Source: Lacinutrix jangbogonensis (GTDB lineage Bacteria > Bacteroidota > Bacteroidia > Flavobacteriales > Flavobacteriaceae). From it: DNA of 64,000 nt. The stretch covers positions 107,183-171,182 of the forward strand of contig NZ_JSWF01000033.1 of the NCBI RefSeq assembly GCF_000797445.1, in the 5' to 3' direction. The notes beneath the pieces are model-generated. The model was not told where the DNA came from. It saw nothing but the letters and a program-made list of their open reading frames with translations, and did not search any database. The translations under genes and the position numbers were made by a program. Below are positions 37,741 to 46,065 of this stretch, piece after piece. Every line of letters begins with the position of its first letter. The stretch's first letter is position 1.

Positions 37741-37785
37741 GTCAGTTCGGGTAAATTTCTTTAAAAAAGAATTTTTGTCGAGAAT
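37741..37785 (+). repeat. family B intergenic repeat, copy 3 (paaD-paaG)
   Basis: Begins GTCAGTTCGGGTAAATTTC and ends ATTTTTGTCGAGAAT. Same termini as copies 1 and 2. It starts 6 bases after the paaD stop. Confidence 0.75.
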
Positions 37786-37808
37786 AGATGAAAAATAAAA
37801 AGATAGGT

Positions 37809-38594
37809 ATGAGCAATAATTCAATTCTTTTGAAAATTGAAAACAAAGTAGCGTACATAGCGCTCAATAGACCAGAAGTATTCAATAGTTTCAATCGTGA
37901 AATGGCGTTTTTACTTCACGATACACTTGATGCTTGTGAAAAAAACGAAGACGTTAGAGCAATCGTTCTTACTGGAAACGGAAAAGCATTTTGCGCTGGT
38001 CAAGATTTAAAAGAAGTGACAGATCCAGATTTAAATCCGGGTTTCAAAAAAATACTAGAAGAGCATTATAATCCAATTATCACAAGAATTCGTGCTATTA
38101 AAAAACCTGTTATAGCAGCAGTAAACGGAGTTGCTGCAGGCGCAGGAGCTAATATTGCTTTAGCTTGTGATATTGTGGTTGCACACGAAAAAGTAAGTTT
38201 TATACAAGCATTTAGTCTTATTGGTTTGGTTCCAGATAGTGCTGGAACTTTCTTTTTACCAAGACTTATTGGATTTCAAAAAGCATTAGCATTAGCTATG
38301 TTAGGAGATAAGGTTTCAGCAGAAGAAGCAGAAAAAATGGGAATGATTTACAAGCTAATTCCTCTTGAAAGTTTTGAAGAAGACGTAAATAAATTGGCTT
38401 TAAAACTAGCAAATATGCCAACCAAAGCATTAGGTATGATTAAAGAATTATTTAATAATTCTATGACTAATGATTTAGAATCACAATTAGCATTAGAATC
38501 TAAATTACAAATAGAAGCTGCACAAAGTGAAGATTATGCAGAAGGTGTTGCTGCGTTTATTGAAAAACGTAAACCAGAATTCAAAGGAAGATAA
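37809..38594 (+). CDS. paaG: epoxy-phenylacetyl-CoA isomerase PaaG
   Basis: A 261-residue crotonase-fold enzyme that would turn the ring-epoxide into oxepin-CoA and also shift double bonds later. Motifs: FCAGQDLKE (oxyanion hole), VNGVAAGAGANIALACDIV, and FSLIGLVPDSAGTFFLP, where the Asp in VPD takes the place of the hydratase Glu as in E. coli PaaG. The earlier ATG at 37788 would add seven residues right after repeat B3; MSNNSILL at 37809 is the better start. Confidence 0.92.
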   Translation: MSNNSILLKIENKVAYIALNRPEVFNSFNREMAFLLHDTLDACEKNEDVRAIVLTGNGKAFCAGQDLKEVTDPDLNPGFKKILEEHYNPIITRIRAIKKPVIAAVNGVAAGAGANIALACDIVVAHEKVSFIQAFSLIGLVPDSAGTFFLPRLIGFQKALALAMLGDKVSAEEAEKMGMIYKLIPLESFEEDVNKLALKLANMPTKALGMIKELFNNSMTNDLESQLALESKLQIEAAQSEDYAEGVAAFIEKRKPEFKGR

Positions 38595-38690
38595 CTGTTA
38601 TTAAGAGCACTACTGAAATCAAAATATATTTTGATTGAAAGTGTTTTATGAAGTAAACAAGAATCTCACTTAAAAAGATAGAATATTTAT

Positions 38691-38715
38691 GTCATTCCTG
38701 CGCAGACAGGAATCC
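38691..38715 (+). repeat. family A palindromic repeat, copy 1 (paaG-paaH)
   Basis: GTCATTCCTG-CGCAGA-CAGGAATCC: an imperfect palindrome with ATTCCTG/CAGGAAT arms. It recurs at 40346, 44545, 44601, 48661 and 48710. It ends 17 bases before the paaH ATG. Confidence 0.8.
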
Positions 38716-38732
38716 ACAATAAAAGAAAATAT

Positions 38733-39923
38733 ATGAACGTCGGAATCATAGGAGGAGGAACAATGGGAAGTGGTATTGCACAAGTTGCAGCAACTTCTGG
38801 TTGTAAAGTAAAATTATACGATACCAATCAAACTGCTTTAGATAAAGCAAAAGCAAGTCTTGAAAAAATCTTATTACGTTTAATCGAAAAAGGAAGAATA
38901 GATTCTGAAGAAAAAAATAGAATCCAATCTAACATCTCTTATGTAGATACATTAAAAGATCTGTCAGATTCAAACTTAACTATCGAAGCAATTATTGAAA
39001 ACCTTAACATTAAAAAGAAAGTTTTTTCAGAATTAGAAAGCTATGTGGCAGACGATTGTATTATTGCATCAAACACTTCAAGTTTATCGATAGCTTCAAT
39101 TGCAGCTTCACTTAAAAACCCAAAGCGTTGCCTTGGAATTCACTTTTTTAATCCTGCGCCTTTAATGAAATTAGTTGAGATTATTCCAGCCATTCAAACG
39201 TCTTATGAAACATTAGAAAAGGCAATAGATACAATCTCAAGTTGGAAAAAAACAGTGGCTGTTGCTAAAGACACACCAGGTTTTATTGTCAATAGAGTCG
39301 CAAGACCATTTTACGGAGAAGCTTTAAGAATTTATGAAGAAGGTATAGCAGATTTCGCAACCATAGATCATAGTTTAAAAAGTTTAGGTGGCTTCAGAAT
39401 GGGACCATTTGAACTTATGGATTTCATTGGAAACGATGTCAATTACACCGTAACAGAAACCGTTTTTACCGCCTTTTATTTCGATCCAAGATACAAGCCA
39501 TCATTCACGCAAAAACGATTTGCAGAAGCAGGTTATTTGGGAAGGAAATCTGGAATTGGGTATTACGAATACGATAAAGACGGGAAGAAAGTAGTTGGTA
39601 GTGATGTCATTCCAAACGAAAGTGCCATTCAGAGCGATAGCGAAGAATTTCTAAAAGAACAAATATTTAATAGAGTCTTGGTTATGCTAATCAACGAAGC
39701 AGCAGATGCACTATTTTTAAACATTGCATCAGCAGAAGATATAGACATCGCCATGACTAAAGGTGTTAATTACCCAAAAGGATTATTGGCTTGGGCAGAT
39801 GAAAAAAGTATAGATTGGTGTGTGTTAAAGTTAGACGAATTGTATAGCGAATATCACGAAGATAGATACCGTTGTAGTCCGTTATTACGTAAAATGAACA
39901 GAGAAAACAAAACGTTCTTTTAA
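38733..39923 (+). CDS. paaH: 3-hydroxyacyl-CoA dehydrogenase PaaH
   Basis: A 396-residue NAD-dependent dehydrogenase, expected to oxidise 3-hydroxyadipyl-CoA to 3-oxoadipyl-CoA. The Rossmann domain starts NVGIIGGGTMGSGIAQVA; SNTSSLSIASIA and GIHFFNPAPLMKLVEII hold the catalytic Ser and His; GFIVNRVARPFYGEALR and GPFELMDFIGNDVNY belong to the C-terminal domain. It is shorter than E. coli PaaH (475) but usual for this group. paaI begins on the next base, so translation is coupled. Confidence 0.94.
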   Translation: MNVGIIGGGTMGSGIAQVAATSGCKVKLYDTNQTALDKAKASLEKILLRLIEKGRIDSEEKNRIQSNISYVDTLKDLSDSNLTIEAIIENLNIKKKVFSELESYVADDCIIASNTSSLSIASIAASLKNPKRCLGIHFFNPAPLMKLVEIIPAIQTSYETLEKAIDTISSWKKTVAVAKDTPGFIVNRVARPFYGEALRIYEEGIADFATIDHSLKSLGGFRMGPFELMDFIGNDVNYTVTETVFTAFYFDPRYKPSFTQKRFAEAGYLGRKSGIGYYEYDKDGKKVVGSDVIPNESAIQSDSEEFLKEQIFNRVLVMLINEAADALFLNIASAEDIDIAMTKGVNYPKGLLAWADEKSIDWCVLKLDELYSEYHEDRYRCSPLLRKMNRENKTFF

Positions 39924-40331
39924 ATGAAAGGCGAAGCAATTCCATATAAAATGTTGTCTCAAGATGCTTACAGTACTTGGTTAGGTATAGAGATTCTAGA
40001 ATGCAAAATTGGGCACTGTAAAGTAGCAATGACAATTAGAAAAGACATGCTAAACAGTATGAACAAAGCACATGGAGGAATTAGTTATTCGTTAGCAGAT
40101 ACTGCTTTCGGATTTGCAGCAAACACACATGGTAAATATGCAGTTTCAATAGAGACAAGTATAAATCATATCGAAGCATTAAACGAAGGTGATTATTTAA
40201 TTGCAGAATCTGTAATTGAAAAAGTAAATAAAAAATTAGGTTTCAATATTATAGAGGTTAAACGAGGAGATGAATTAGTCGCACTTTTTAAAGGTGTAGT
40301 TTATAGAACTCAAAAAGACTGGGAAGAATAA
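39924..40331 (+). CDS. paaI: hotdog-fold thioesterase PaaI
   Basis: A 135-residue hotdog thioesterase. SMNKAHGGISYSLADTAFGF carries the family HGG and catalytic Asp. PaaI releases free CoA from stalled (hydroxy)phenylacetyl-CoA intermediates and protects the cell from CoA depletion. It starts immediately after the paaH stop codon (no gap), which indicates translational coupling. Confidence 0.93.
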   Translation: MKGEAIPYKMLSQDAYSTWLGIEILECKIGHCKVAMTIRKDMLNSMNKAHGGISYSLADTAFGFAANTHGKYAVSIETSINHIEALNEGDYLIAESVIEKVNKKLGFNIIEVKRGDELVALFKGVVYRTQKDWEE

Positions 40332-40345
40332 TATAGAAACGATTT

Positions 40346-40370
40346 GTTATTCCTATATAGGCAGGAATCC
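40346..40370 (+). repeat. family A repeat, copy 2 (paaI-paaJ)
   Basis: GTTATTCCTA-TATAGG-CAGGAATCC, a diverged family A copy. It is followed by (ATTTCA)3 at 40418-40435, which ends 3 bases before the paaJ ATG and resembles the paaD hexamers. Confidence 0.65.
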
Positions 40371-40438
40371 TCAGTAAAAGAATAAAATATTAATTTGAGA
40401 TTTAGGTTTTGACTTTAATTTCAATTTCAATTTCAAAT

Positions 40439-41650
40439 ATGGAAGCATACATAATAGACGGAATTAGAACACCAATAGGAAACTATAAAGGCACTTTATC
40501 TGCCGTTAGAACAGACGATTTAGGAGCAATAGTAATTTCAGAAATCGTAAAAAGAAACCCAAGCATTCCAAAAGAAGCTTATGACGATGTCATTATGGGT
40601 TGCGCTAATCAAGCAGGTGAAGACAATCGTAACGTAGCGCGTATGTCATCACTTTTAGCTGGATTACCATTTACAGTGCCCGGCGAAACCGTTAACCGTT
40701 TATGTAGTTCAGGATTATCAGCAATCATTCACGCAAATAGAGCGATAAAAGCAGGAGATGGAGATGTTTTTATTTCTGGAGGAGTGGAGAATATGACGCG
40801 TGGACCATACGTAATGGCAAAGCCATCATCTGCATTTGGAGGAGATTCTAAAATGTATGATTCTACTTTTGGATGGCGTTTTATCAATCCGAGAATGCAA
40901 AAACTATATGGTACAGATGGCATGGGTAATACTGCCGAAAACTTAGTTGAGAAATATAATATATCTAGAGAAGATCAGGACAAATTCGCGTATTGGAGCC
41001 AAATGAAAGCAACCAAAGCGCAAGAAAATGGAAGGTTAGCAAAAGAAATAGTGACTGTAGAAATTCCACAGCGCAAAAAAGATCCTATCAAATTTTCGAA
41101 AGATGAGTTTGTAAAACCAACAACCTCTTTAGAGGTTTTAGGAAAATTAAGAGCAGCCTTTAAAAAAGAAGGAGGAAGCGTAACAGCTGGAAACTCTTCA
41201 GGTTTAAACGATGGAGCCGCTGCAACAATTATTGCCTCAGAAGCTGCAGTAAAAAAATACAATTTAAAACCATTAGCAAGAATAGTAAGTTCTGCAGTCG
41301 TTGGTGTTGAGCCAAGAATTATGGGAATTGGTCCTGTTCAAGCGTCAAATAAAGCTTTAGCAAAAGCAGGCTTAACTATGAATGATATAGATGTTATCGA
41401 GCTAAACGAGGCCTTCGCTGCACAAGCCTTAGCATGTACTAGAGCTTGGGGATTGGCAGATAACGACCCTAGATTAAATCCAAATGGAGGTGCCATTGCA
41501 ATTGGTCATCCCTTAGGAGTTACAGGAGCTAGAGTTGCATATTCAGCAGCTTTAGAATTGCAAGAACAAAACAAACGTTACGCATTAGTTACTATGTGTA
41601 TTGGCGTTGGTCAAGGATACGCAGCGATTATTGAAAATGTGAATTTGTAA
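40439..41650 (+). CDS. paaJ: beta-ketoadipyl-CoA thiolase PaaJ
   Basis: A 403-residue thiolase for 3-oxoadipyl-CoA and the dehydro-form. The acylated Cys is in [11 protein letters not shown], with [24 protein letters not shown] (His) and [12 protein letters not shown] (second Cys). The frame is open to 40409 but that part is encoded by the hexamer repeat; the ATG at 40439 gives [14 protein letters not shown]. Only 1 base separates it from the VOC gene. Confidence 0.95.
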   Translation: MEAYIIDGIRTPIGNYKGTLSAVRTDDLGAIVISEIVKRNPSIPKEAYDDVIMGCANQAGEDNRNVARMSSLLAGLPFTVPGETVNRLCSSGLSAIIHANRAIKAGDGDVFISGGVENMTRGPYVMAKPSSAFGGDSKMYDSTFGWRFINPRMQKLYGTDGMGNTAENLVEKYNISREDQDKFAYWSQMKATKAQENGRLAKEIVTVEIPQRKKDPIKFSKDEFVKPTTSLEVLGKLRAAFKKEGGSVTAGNSSGLNDGAAATIIASEAAVKKYNLKPLARIVSSAVVGVEPRIMGIGPVQASNKALAKAGLTMNDIDVIELNEAFAAQALACTRAWGLADNDPRLNPNGGAIAIGHPLGVTGARVAYSAALELQEQNKRYALVTMCIGVGQGYAAIIENVNL

Positions 41651-41651
41651 A

Positions 41652-42041
41652 ATGAAAATAGAAAGAACGGGTTTAATTTTATATGTAAAAGCATACAAGA
41701 AATGCGTTACTTTTTATGCCGAAATGTTAAGTCTTTCTATATTATTTCAGAATGAAGAACTAACCTGTTTTGATTGCTTTGGAACATATCTCATGGTTGA
41801 AAAAGAAGACCGATTAGAATACTTAGAAGAGGATTCCAAATTAAAGAACTATAGCTGTTTACGAATTAATGTAGCAGATGTTAAAACAATTTCTGAAAAA
41901 CTAAAAAAGCAAAATATTAAGGTAGATTATCAAGAGCATTCTTGGGGAAAAGTCGCGAAATTTAAAGATCCTGAAGGAAATTTAATAGCTTTTAAAGACG
42001 AAGAAAGCTTTGCTAATCAAATAAAAGACTATAACAAGTAA
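41652..42041 (+). CDS. VOC (glyoxalase-like) family protein in the paa operon
   Basis: A 129-residue protein with the paired beta-alpha-beta-beta-beta pattern of the vicinal oxygen chelate superfamily: RTGLILYVKAYKKCVTFYAE, CFGTYLMVEKEDR and AKFKDPEGNLIAFKDEESF. The usual His metal ligands are not obvious; only the Glu in LMVEKE is a clear candidate, so metal binding is doubtful. It is packed between paaJ and paaZ with 1-base gaps on both sides, so it is part of the operon. Its reaction in the pathway is unknown. Confidence 0.8.
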   Translation: MKIERTGLILYVKAYKKCVTFYAEMLSLSILFQNEELTCFDCFGTYLMVEKEDRLEYLEEDSKLKNYSCLRINVADVKTISEKLKKQNIKVDYQEHSWGKVAKFKDPEGNLIAFKDEESFANQIKDYNK

Positions 42042-42042
42042 G

Positions 42043-44541
42043 ATGAATAAAATTCAACATTATGTTCAAGGACAATGGACAACTGGAAAAGAAGAAGGAC
42101 AACCAATTTTAGATGCTGTAACAGGAGAGGCCTTTACAAGTGTTGCCGTTGAAGGTCTAGATATTCCGGAAATTCTAAACTACGGAAGAACAAAAGGAGG
42201 AGAAATACTTCGTAAAATGACATTCCAAGAGCGTGGAAACATGCTTAAAAGTTTAGCATTATATCTTACCAAAAGAAAAGATGCTTTTTATGAGTTAAGT
42301 TACAGAACAGGAGCTACGAAAGTAGATAGCTGGATAGATATAGAAGGAGGTTTTGGGAATTTATTTGCCAATGCTTCACTTAGAAAATTATTTCCAAATC
42401 AACCGTATCATGTAGAAGGAGATGCTATCGATTTATCTCGTGGAGGACGTTTTATGGCGCATCATATTATGGTGCCTAAAAAAGGAGTTGCAGTGCATAT
42501 TAACGCCTTCAATTTCCCAGTCTGGGGAATGTTAGAAAAATGTGCAGTAAACTGGATGGCTGGAGTACCAGCCGTTGTTTTACCAGCACCTTCAACTTCT
42601 TATTTAGCTGAAGCTGTAGCCAAAGAAATTATAGCCTCAGGTATTTTACCAGAAGGTGCATTACAAATTATAAATGGAACCGTAAAAACTATTCTTGATA
42701 CTGTAGAATCTCAAGATGTAATAACATTTACAGGTTCAGCAAAAATAGGACGCTTATTAAAAGCGCATCCACAACTTATTCTGGAATCTGTGCCATTTAC
42801 TATGGAAGCCGATTCTCTAAACGCTTCAATTTTAGCAGAAGATGCTGTTCCAGGAACACCAGAATTCGACTTGTTTGTTAAAGAAGTAAGAAAAGAAATG
42901 ACTGTAAAAGCTGGACAAAAATGTACAGCGATTAGAAGAATAATTGTTCCACAAAATCTAGTAGAAGATGTGCAAACAGCATTATCAAAAGCTTTAGATA
43001 AAGTTACAATTGGTGACCCAAGACTTAAAGAAGTAAGAATGGGTTCTTTAGTGAGTCATCAACAAGTTCAGGCTGTTAGAGATTCAGTAAACGATTTAGC
43101 AAAAGGAGCACAAATTGTTTATGGGAGTTTAGATGAAATTAATACCATTGGAGCAGATGCTAAAAAAGGAGCTTTTATAAGTCCAATTTTATTAAGAGCA
43201 GATCATCCTTTTCAAAACACAGTAGTTCACGAACGCGAAGCTTTTGGTCCTGTAAGTACGATAATGCCATATAAAAACTTAGATGAAGCTATATTGTTGG
43301 CTCAAATGGGTAAAGGCTCATTAGTATCTTCAATCGCAACAAACGATGATAAAATCGCAAAAGAATACGTAGTAAATGCTGCAAGTCATCATGGTCGTAT
43401 TATGGTTGTTAATCGCGATATGGCAAAAGAAAGTACTGGTCATGGTTCGCCATTGCCTTACTTGGTTCATGGAGGCCCAGGACGCGCAGGTGGAGGAGAA
43501 GAAATGGGAGGAATGCGTGGTATAAAACACTATTTGCAACGTACAGCGATTCAAGGTTCGCCAACAACAATTACAGAAATAACGGGTATTTACCAGCAAA
43601 ATGCAGAATACAAGGAAGCAGAGATGCATCCATTTAAATACCATTGGGAAGATATCCAACCTGGAATGTCGTTAAAGACTCACAAACGTACATTCACTGA
43701 TACTGATATTATCAACTTTGCGAATTTAACTTGGGATCATTTTTATGCACATACAGATATTACATCATTAGATGGTAGTATTTTCGAAAAGAGAACAGCT
43801 CATGGTTATTTCATTATTTCTGCAGCAGCAGGATTATTTGTGTACCCAAATAAAGGGCCAGTTGCAGCTAATTACGGATTAGAAGATTGTCGTTTCTTAC
43901 GTCCTCTTTACCATAATGATACCGTTTATGTAAGATTAACATGTAAACAAAAAATAGATAGAGATGTCGCTTCTGCAGAACATCCAAGTGGAATCGTAAA
44001 ATGGTATGTTGAGGTTTTCGATGCTGAGGATGAATTAGTAGCAATAGCAACCATTTTAACAATGGTTCAGAAAAAGCAAGAAGTATTTGTTGAAATGACT
44101 GAAGATAAAATCACTGAATATCTTTCAAAATTAAAAGAAGATGCAAAGCCAAATTGGGGAATCATGACACCACAACACATGATAGAACATTTGGAGTACA
44201 CTTATAAAATAGCTTCTGGAGAAATTCAAGATTTTGAAGTTGCAACACCAGAAAAGATTCTTGAAAAAGTCCATAATAGCTTATATAATCATAATAAATT
44301 TCCATTAAATTCTAGGTTTCCATTACTTGAAAAAGATACTTTGGATACGTTAAAGCATCCAGATTTAGAAACGGCAATTCAAAAGCTTAAAGGTCAAAGA
44401 GAAAAGTATTTAGAGTATTTTAAAGAAAATCCAGATGTTAAATTGAACAATATGGTCTTTGGAGAATTGAATAGATATGAATGGTATTTGTTAGAGCGTA
44501 AGCACTTAAATCATCATTTTGAACAATTCGAATTAATATAG
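42043..44541 (+). CDS. paaZ: PaaZ ring-opening hydrolase/dehydrogenase with extra DUF1569 domain
   Basis: An 832-residue protein; the usual PaaZ is about 680. Residues 1-520 are the aldehyde dehydrogenase domain with Glu255 (TMEADSLN) and Cys294 (AGQKCTAIRR). Residues about 530-680 are the MaoC-like hydratase domain with Asp565 and His570 (TWDHFYAHTD) that opens oxepin-CoA. After about residue 682 comes an additional domain of the DUF1569/DinB superfamily: WGIMTPQHMIEHLEYTY, then VFGELNRYEWYLLERKHLNH with candidate metal-binding His. It would hydrolyse oxepin-CoA and oxidise the semialdehyde. The added domain's job is unknown. Confidence 0.95.
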   Translation: MNKIQHYVQGQWTTGKEEGQPILDAVTGEAFTSVAVEGLDIPEILNYGRTKGGEILRKMTFQERGNMLKSLALYLTKRKDAFYELSYRTGATKVDSWIDIEGGFGNLFANASLRKLFPNQPYHVEGDAIDLSRGGRFMAHHIMVPKKGVAVHINAFNFPVWGMLEKCAVNWMAGVPAVVLPAPSTSYLAEAVAKEIIASGILPEGALQIINGTVKTILDTVESQDVITFTGSAKIGRLLKAHPQLILESVPFTMEADSLNASILAEDAVPGTPEFDLFVKEVRKEMTVKAGQKCTAIRRIIVPQNLVEDVQTALSKALDKVTIGDPRLKEVRMGSLVSHQQVQAVRDSVNDLAKGAQIVYGSLDEINTIGADAKKGAFISPILLRADHPFQNTVVHEREAFGPVSTIMPYKNLDEAILLAQMGKGSLVSSIATNDDKIAKEYVVNAASHHGRIMVVNRDMAKESTGHGSPLPYLVHGGPGRAGGGEEMGGMRGIKHYLQRTAIQGSPTTITEITGIYQQNAEYKEAEMHPFKYHWEDIQPGMSLKTHKRTFTDTDIINFANLTWDHFYAHTDITSLDGSIFEKRTAHGYFIISAAAGLFVYPNKGPVAANYGLEDCRFLRPLYHNDTVYVRLTCKQKIDRDVASAEHPSGIVKWYVEVFDAEDELVAIATILTMVQKKQEVFVEMTEDKITEYLSKLKEDAKPNWGIMTPQHMIEHLEYTYKIASGEIQDFEVATPEKILEKVHNSLYNHNKFPLNSRFPLLEKDTLDTLKHPDLETAIQKLKGQREKYLEYFKENPDVKLNNMVFGELNRYEWYLLERKHLNHHFEQFELI

Positions 44542-44544
44542 TTT

Positions 44545-44620
44545 GTCATTCCTGCGAATGCAGGAATCCAAATATTAAGTAAATAATCATTAAAAGTTAT
44601 ATTCCTGCATGAGCAGGAAT
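44545..44620 (+). repeat. family A repeats, copies 3 and 4 (paaZ-crotonase)
   Basis: GTCATTCCTG-CGAATG-CAGGAATCC at 44545-44569 and ATTCCTGC-ATGA-GCAGGAAT at 44601-44620. The second is an 8-base perfect hairpin and ends 18 bases before the next ATG. Together they form a pair like that at 48661/48710. Confidence 0.8.
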
Positions 44621-44638
44621 ATTAAAAGAGTTAAAGAG

Positions 44639-45391
44639 ATGTCAGAACCATACGTAAAACAAATTATAGAAAACGAAGTAGGATACATAGAGTTTTTCCA
44701 TCCTGCACACAACTCGTTACCGGGAGCTGTTTTAGCTGAACTAGCACAAACAATAATTGATGCCGGAACAAATAACGACATCAAAGTAATTGTTCTTAAA
44801 AGTGGAGGCGAGAGAACATTTTGTGCAGGTGCAAGTTTTACTGAACTGATAAATATTAATGACGCGGCAACAGGAAAAGTTTTCTTTTCAGGATTTGCAA
44901 ACGTGATTAATGCGATGCGTAAATGTCCAAAATTTATTATTGGACGTGTACAAGGAAAAACAGTTGGAGGAGGAGTAGGACTTGCTGCTTCAACAGATTA
45001 TTGTATGGCATCAAAATTTGCAGCAATTAAGTTAAGTGAACTAAATATAGGTATTGGGCCATTTGTAGTTGGACCAGCAATAGAACGTAAAATGGGATTA
45101 AGTGCCATGTCACAAATTGCGATAGATGCAAATACATTTTATCCAGCAGAATGGGCAAAACAAAAAGGCTTGTTCACACATGTTTATGAAAGTACTGAAG
45201 CATTAGATGAAGCAGTTAAAACAACGGCAGAACATCTGTGTACTTATAATACGGAAGCGATATTAGAAATGAAAAAAGTCTTTTGGAAAGGGACTGAAGA
45301 TTGGGATGCTTTATTAGCAGAGCGAGCAGCAATTAGTGGAAAACTAGTTTTAAGCGATTTTACAAAAGAAAAATTAAAAACTTATAAATAA
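44639..45391 (+). CDS. enoyl-CoA hydratase/isomerase family protein (PaaF-like position)
   Basis: A 250-residue crotonase-fold protein. FCAGASFTELI forms the oxyanion hole, but the block VQGKTVGGGVGLAASTDYC has Gly where hydratases have the first catalytic Glu (GGGxELA), while the second Glu is kept in KLSELNIGIGPFVVG. By position it would be PaaF (dehydroadipyl-CoA hydratase), but the missing Glu makes simple hydratase activity uncertain. The ATG at 44639 gives MSEPYVKQ; the earlier frame start lies in repeat A4. Confidence 0.88.
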   Translation: MSEPYVKQIIENEVGYIEFFHPAHNSLPGAVLAELAQTIIDAGTNNDIKVIVLKSGGERTFCAGASFTELININDAATGKVFFSGFANVINAMRKCPKFIIGRVQGKTVGGGVGLAASTDYCMASKFAAIKLSELNIGIGPFVVGPAIERKMGLSAMSQIAIDANTFYPAEWAKQKGLFTHVYESTEALDEAVKTTAEHLCTYNTEAILEMKKVFWKGTEDWDALLAERAAISGKLVLSDFTKEKLKTYK

Positions 45392-45396
45392 ATACT

Positions 45397-45454
45397 GTCA
45401 TTCAGAGCAGAGCGAAGGATCTCTTCAAAAGATTAACACCGCTCTCGTAACGAC
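45397..45454 (+). repeat. family C repeat, copy 1 (crotonase-paaY)
   Basis: Begins GTCATTCAGAGCAGAGCGAA and GGATCTCTTC and ends GCTCTCGTAACGAC. The start matches the copy at 47381. It ends about 12 bases before the paaY ATG. Confidence 0.7.
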
Positions 45455-45466
45455 ATCAAATAGAAT

Positions 45467-46063
45467 ATGATTTACAAATTCAAAGGCTATACACCAGTTG
45501 TCCACGAATCCAGTTTCGTACATCCTTTGGCTGCAGTAACAGGAAATGTTATTATTGGTAAAAATTGTTATATAGGACCAGGTGCTGCAATTCGTGGAGA
45601 TTGGGGACAAATTATTTTAGAGGACGGTGTTAATGTTCAAGAGAATTGTACAGTGCATATGTTTCCTGGAAAATCAATTACACTTAAAGAAAGTGCGCAT
45701 GTTGGTCATGGCGCAATAATTCATGGTGCTAATTTGGGGAGAAATTGCCTAATTGGTATGAATACTGTTATCATGGATGATGCAGAAATTGGAGACGAAT
45801 GTGTAGTTGGAGCCATGGCATTTGTTAAAGCTGAAACTAAAATTCCAAAACGAAGTTTAGTTGTTGGTAATCCAGCAAAAGTGATTAAAGAAGTTACAGA
45901 TGAAATGATTGCTTGGAAAACTAAAGGCACACAATTGTACCAACAATTACCAGCACATTGCCATGAGAGTTTAAAAGAAGTGGAACCTTTGAGAACCATT
46001 CCTGAAAATATGAAAGTTCAAGAAGACGTTTATAAGACGCTTCGTGATTTTATGAAAAAATAA
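45467..46063 (+). CDS. paaY: PaaY hexapeptide-repeat protein
   Basis: A 198-residue left-handed beta-helix of the gamma-carbonic-anhydrase type. Repeated hexapeptides such as VIIGKNCYIGPGAAIRG and NCLIGMNTVIMDDAEIG are visible, with His in CTVHMFPGK and VGHGAIIHGA as trimer-interface metal ligands. PaaY has been reported as a thioesterase that clears dead-end CoA intermediates of the pathway. The E2 gene follows 2 bases after the stop. Confidence 0.93.
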   Translation: MIYKFKGYTPVVHESSFVHPLAAVTGNVIIGKNCYIGPGAAIRGDWGQIILEDGVNVQENCTVHMFPGKSITLKESAHVGHGAIIHGANLGRNCLIGMNTVIMDDAEIGDECVVGAMAFVKAETKIPKRSLVVGNPAKVIKEVTDEMIAWKTKGTQLYQQLPAHCHESLKEVEPLRTIPENMKVQEDVYKTLRDFMKK

Positions 46064-46065
46064 CT

